From CAWJMN01 sp963844055 (lineage in GTDB: Bacteria; Planctomycetota; Planctomycetia; Pirellulales; Pirellulaceae): DNA of 64,000 bases. Position 1 is the stretch's first letter. Every line of letters begins with the position of its first letter. The notes below the pieces were generated by a model. The model was not told the DNA's origin. It worked only from the letters and a program-made list of their open reading frames with translations, and did no database searches. A program made the position numbers and the translations under genes. Below, one piece after another: positions 62,411 through 64,000 of the stretch. The DNA lies in the NCBI GenBank assembly GCA_963844055.1, contig CAWJMN010000001.1:3720001-3784000 (forward strand). Direction: 5' to 3'.

Positions 62411-63241
62411 CTACTTGAGAAGTTCAGAAAGCTCATTAACCTGCTGACGCAACCGGGCGACCTCCGCCCGCAACTCAGCGATGTCGATCGTTAGCTCTGA
62501 AAACATGTCCGCCGTTACTGCCACCGCTGCTGTAGGGGTTGCTGTCGGGGACACCGAAGTAGCCGAAACCGGTGCAGAAGCACTGCTTGGCGAAGTCACC
62601 TGGGATACGGCCGGCGCCGCAGCACGAACAGGAGCTGCCGGTTCGTCATCATCCGCATGGCTCGACGGCACATGTCCGGCAAACTGCTGGTGCAACTCTG
62701 TTAACTCGCGATCCTTATAAACTCGGTGAGATACAACTTGTCCCCGGCCCGCAGGGGTCAATTCCACCATCAGGCCTCGGCCGACAAGACGGTCAACAAC
62801 CCCCTTCAGGGCATGGAGGTCTGCGATGGGCTCCATCCGGGAAGCTCGCGTTCGCAGTTCCCCTAGGGTCTGCTCTCCTCGCAGGAGCAATTCCGTCATC
62901 ACCGCCAATTCCACAGCGTCTACCCCCAACCATTCGTAGGCATGGTGCCGATACTTGGCCACACGTCCCGAACCTTGCACTTCGGTCACCACGCCAAGTG
63001 CCCGCAACTCTTCCAAAATCTCCTCCACATCATCCGATGTGAGGTTCATCAGTGGCTCACGATTGCTCTTCTGGTTCGAGCCCGTAACAATCGCATTGAC
63101 CGTAAGCGGGTAGGCGTCTGGAGTGGTCTTGGCCTTTTCTACCAACACGCCAAGCACTCGTCGCTGGCGAGAATTCAGTGGCTTCCAAGGCGCCTTGGCG
63201 TTCGAACCATCGGATGCACCAGACGCAGGGCTATCAGTCAT
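62411..63241 (-). CDS. yceH: YceH family (UPF0502/DUF480) protein
   Basis: A 276-aa protein of the YceH family, which has two winged-helix domains. Motifs: LNSRQRRVLGVLVEKAKTTP, YPLTVNAIVTGSNQKSNREP and HHAYEWLGVDAVELAVMTEL, followed by RTRASRMEPIADLHALK. The C-terminal part adds a Ser/Ala/Thr-rich linker (residues 195-240) and a Leu/Glu coiled coil (LRAEVARLRQQVNELSELLK) that E. coli YceH has in a shorter form. Probably DNA or protein binding; function unknown. It is 51 bp upstream of the SDR gene, so co-transcription with the sugar operon is possible. Confidence 0.9.
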   Translation of the reverse strand: MTDSPASGASDGSNAKAPWKPLNSRQRRVLGVLVEKAKTTPDAYPLTVNAIVTGSNQKSNREPLMNLTSDDVEEILEELRALGVVTEVQGSGRVAKYRHHAYEWLGVDAVELAVMTELLLRGEQTLGELRTRASRMEPIADLHALKGVVDRLVGRGLMVELTPAGRGQVVSHRVYKDRELTELHQQFAGHVPSSHADDDEPAAPVRAAAPAVSQVTSPSSASAPVSATSVSPTATPTAAVAVTADMFSELTIDIAELRAEVARLRQQVNELSELLK

Positions 63242-63430
63242 TGGGGAAGTGCCTAAAGTAGCAGTAGAAAATATCGCAAGTCTTTTACCTAATGCAGTTT
63301 AGGCTTGCGATCCCTAGCTCACAAGCAGGGCCCACGACCATCCCGTATAATGAGCCTTCACCCGGTTTAGAGCCCCTCGTGGCACCCCAGATATTACGAC
63401 AGATTCTCCCCTCGACTTCGCTGAAATACC

Positions 63431-63970
63431 ATGCTCGAAAAGTACCTTCCGCTATCTGGCAAAAAGATTTTGTTTCTCGTGGGAGACATCTATGAGGACC
63501 TAGAACTTTGGTATCCCAAGCTGCGATTAATCGAGGCGGGAGCCCATGTGGTGGTCGCTGGTGATGCCGCCGGCGTGAAGTACGAAGGAAAGAATGGCTA
63601 TCCCTGTGTCTCGGACGCAGCCATCATAGACATGGCAGAAAGTCAGTTCGACGGAATTGTGATTCCGGGTGGATTTATGCCCGATAAATTGCGCCGTGAC
63701 CCGGTCGTTTTGAAACTGGTCAAAGACTTTGCCGACAATGGCAAACTGGTTGCTGCCATCTGCCACGGCGGCTGGATCCCCATTTCCGCTAAGGTCTATC
63801 ACGGCGTACGAGTGACCGGCTCCCTAGGTATCAAAGATGATCTCGTCAACGCTGGAGCCCTCTGGGAGGATGCGCCCGTGGTGGTTGATCGCCATTTTGT
63901 TTCCAGCCGTAAGCCGGACGATCTGCCCGATTTCTGCCATGGAATTTTGCACGTGGTGCAAAATCCTTAG
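63431..63970 (+). CDS. DJ-1/PfpI family protein
   Basis: A 179-aa protein of the DJ-1/PfpI/GATase1-like family. The nucleophile-elbow motif is AAICHGGWIPIS (Cys about residue 116, next to His), the acidic partner lies in GDIYEDLELWYPKLR, and IVIPGGFMPDKLRRD is typical of PfpI/YhbO. It may act as a deglycase or stress-related hydrolase; activities in this family differ, so none is asserted. Divergent from yceH. The last 30 bp of the window hold nothing recognised. Confidence 0.9.
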   Translation: MLEKYLPLSGKKILFLVGDIYEDLELWYPKLRLIEAGAHVVVAGDAAGVKYEGKNGYPCVSDAAIIDMAESQFDGIVIPGGFMPDKLRRDPVVLKLVKDFADNGKLVAAICHGGWIPISAKVYHGVRVTGSLGIKDDLVNAGALWEDAPVVVDRHFVSSRKPDDLPDFCHGILHVVQNP

Positions 63971-64000
63971 TTCCAGCGCCATTTGAACGATTCGGCCGCC

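Overview
The window is chromosomal DNA from a member of the Planctomycetota, most likely a Pirellulales/Pirellulaceae-type bacterium. The evidence is a planctomycete-type 16S rRNA gene with no 23S or 5S gene beside it, seven DUF1559 'FTLVELLVVIAIIG' pseudopilin-like proteins, a DUF1549/DUF1553 plus DUF1501 pair, three secreted PQQ-type beta-propeller proteins, and a zinc-ribbon Ser/Thr kinase with a membrane tail. Nothing indicates a prophage, plasmid, transposon or CRISPR locus.

Layout. 0-7 kb (minus strand): two small hypotheticals, a nitroreductase, a PQQ-like propeller, an EamA transporter, a DUF952 protein, an Old Yellow Enzyme and its NemR-like TetR regulator (reactive-electrophile theme). 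7-12 kb: receptor-like Ser/Thr kinase, Nudix hydrolase, TolB-like propeller, PduO-type cobalamin adenosyltransferase. 12-17 kb: a nitrogen-sensing block amtB-glnB-glnD. 17-26 kb: a DUF1559 protein and lipoprotein, Sua5, the DUF1549/1553-DUF1501-PPC set and an OmpA-like lipoprotein.

26-35 kb (all minus strand) is the most unusual region: a LuxE/PaaK-like adenylating ligase, an aldehyde dehydrogenase with acylating-type active-site features, an iron-type alcohol dehydrogenase, a PQQ-like propeller, a HemW-like radical SAM protein, a GcvH-like lipoyl carrier (ATGA overlap with the radical SAM gene) and a two-cluster Fe-S protein. I read it as a possible carboxylate/aldehyde/alcohol interconversion module joined to a lipoyl/radical-SAM/Fe-S module. 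That link is inference from gene order.

35-48 kb: HD phosphohydrolase, AroH chorismate mutase, the solitary 16S gene with tandem promoters, a boxA-like site and its own terminator, a PH-domain protein, pyroglutamyl peptidase, a thioredoxin-fold protein, aroE-pdxJ-aroA, and a PQQ-like propeller/secreted-protein pair. 48-55 kb: six tandem DUF1559 genes, three of which lack the usual Gly before the prepilin cleavage Phe, followed by a structured, terminator-containing leader and a small lipoprotein. 55.9-62.4 kb: a minus-strand sugar-oxidation operon of the L-fucose type (SDR, aldo/keto reductase, Zn-dehydrogenase, tagaturonate-reductase-like enzyme, epimerase-like TIM barrel, FucU mutarotase, fuconolactonase-like amidohydrolase). 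The window ends with YceH and a DJ-1/PfpI protein.

Four genes in the first 19 kb (DUF952, Ser/Thr kinase, glnD, a DUF1559-linked lipoprotein) are each split by a small indel, while none is evident in the other 45 kb. The conserved protein continues in the next frame in each case, so draft-sequence indels are the simplest explanation. They are annotated here as composite genes.
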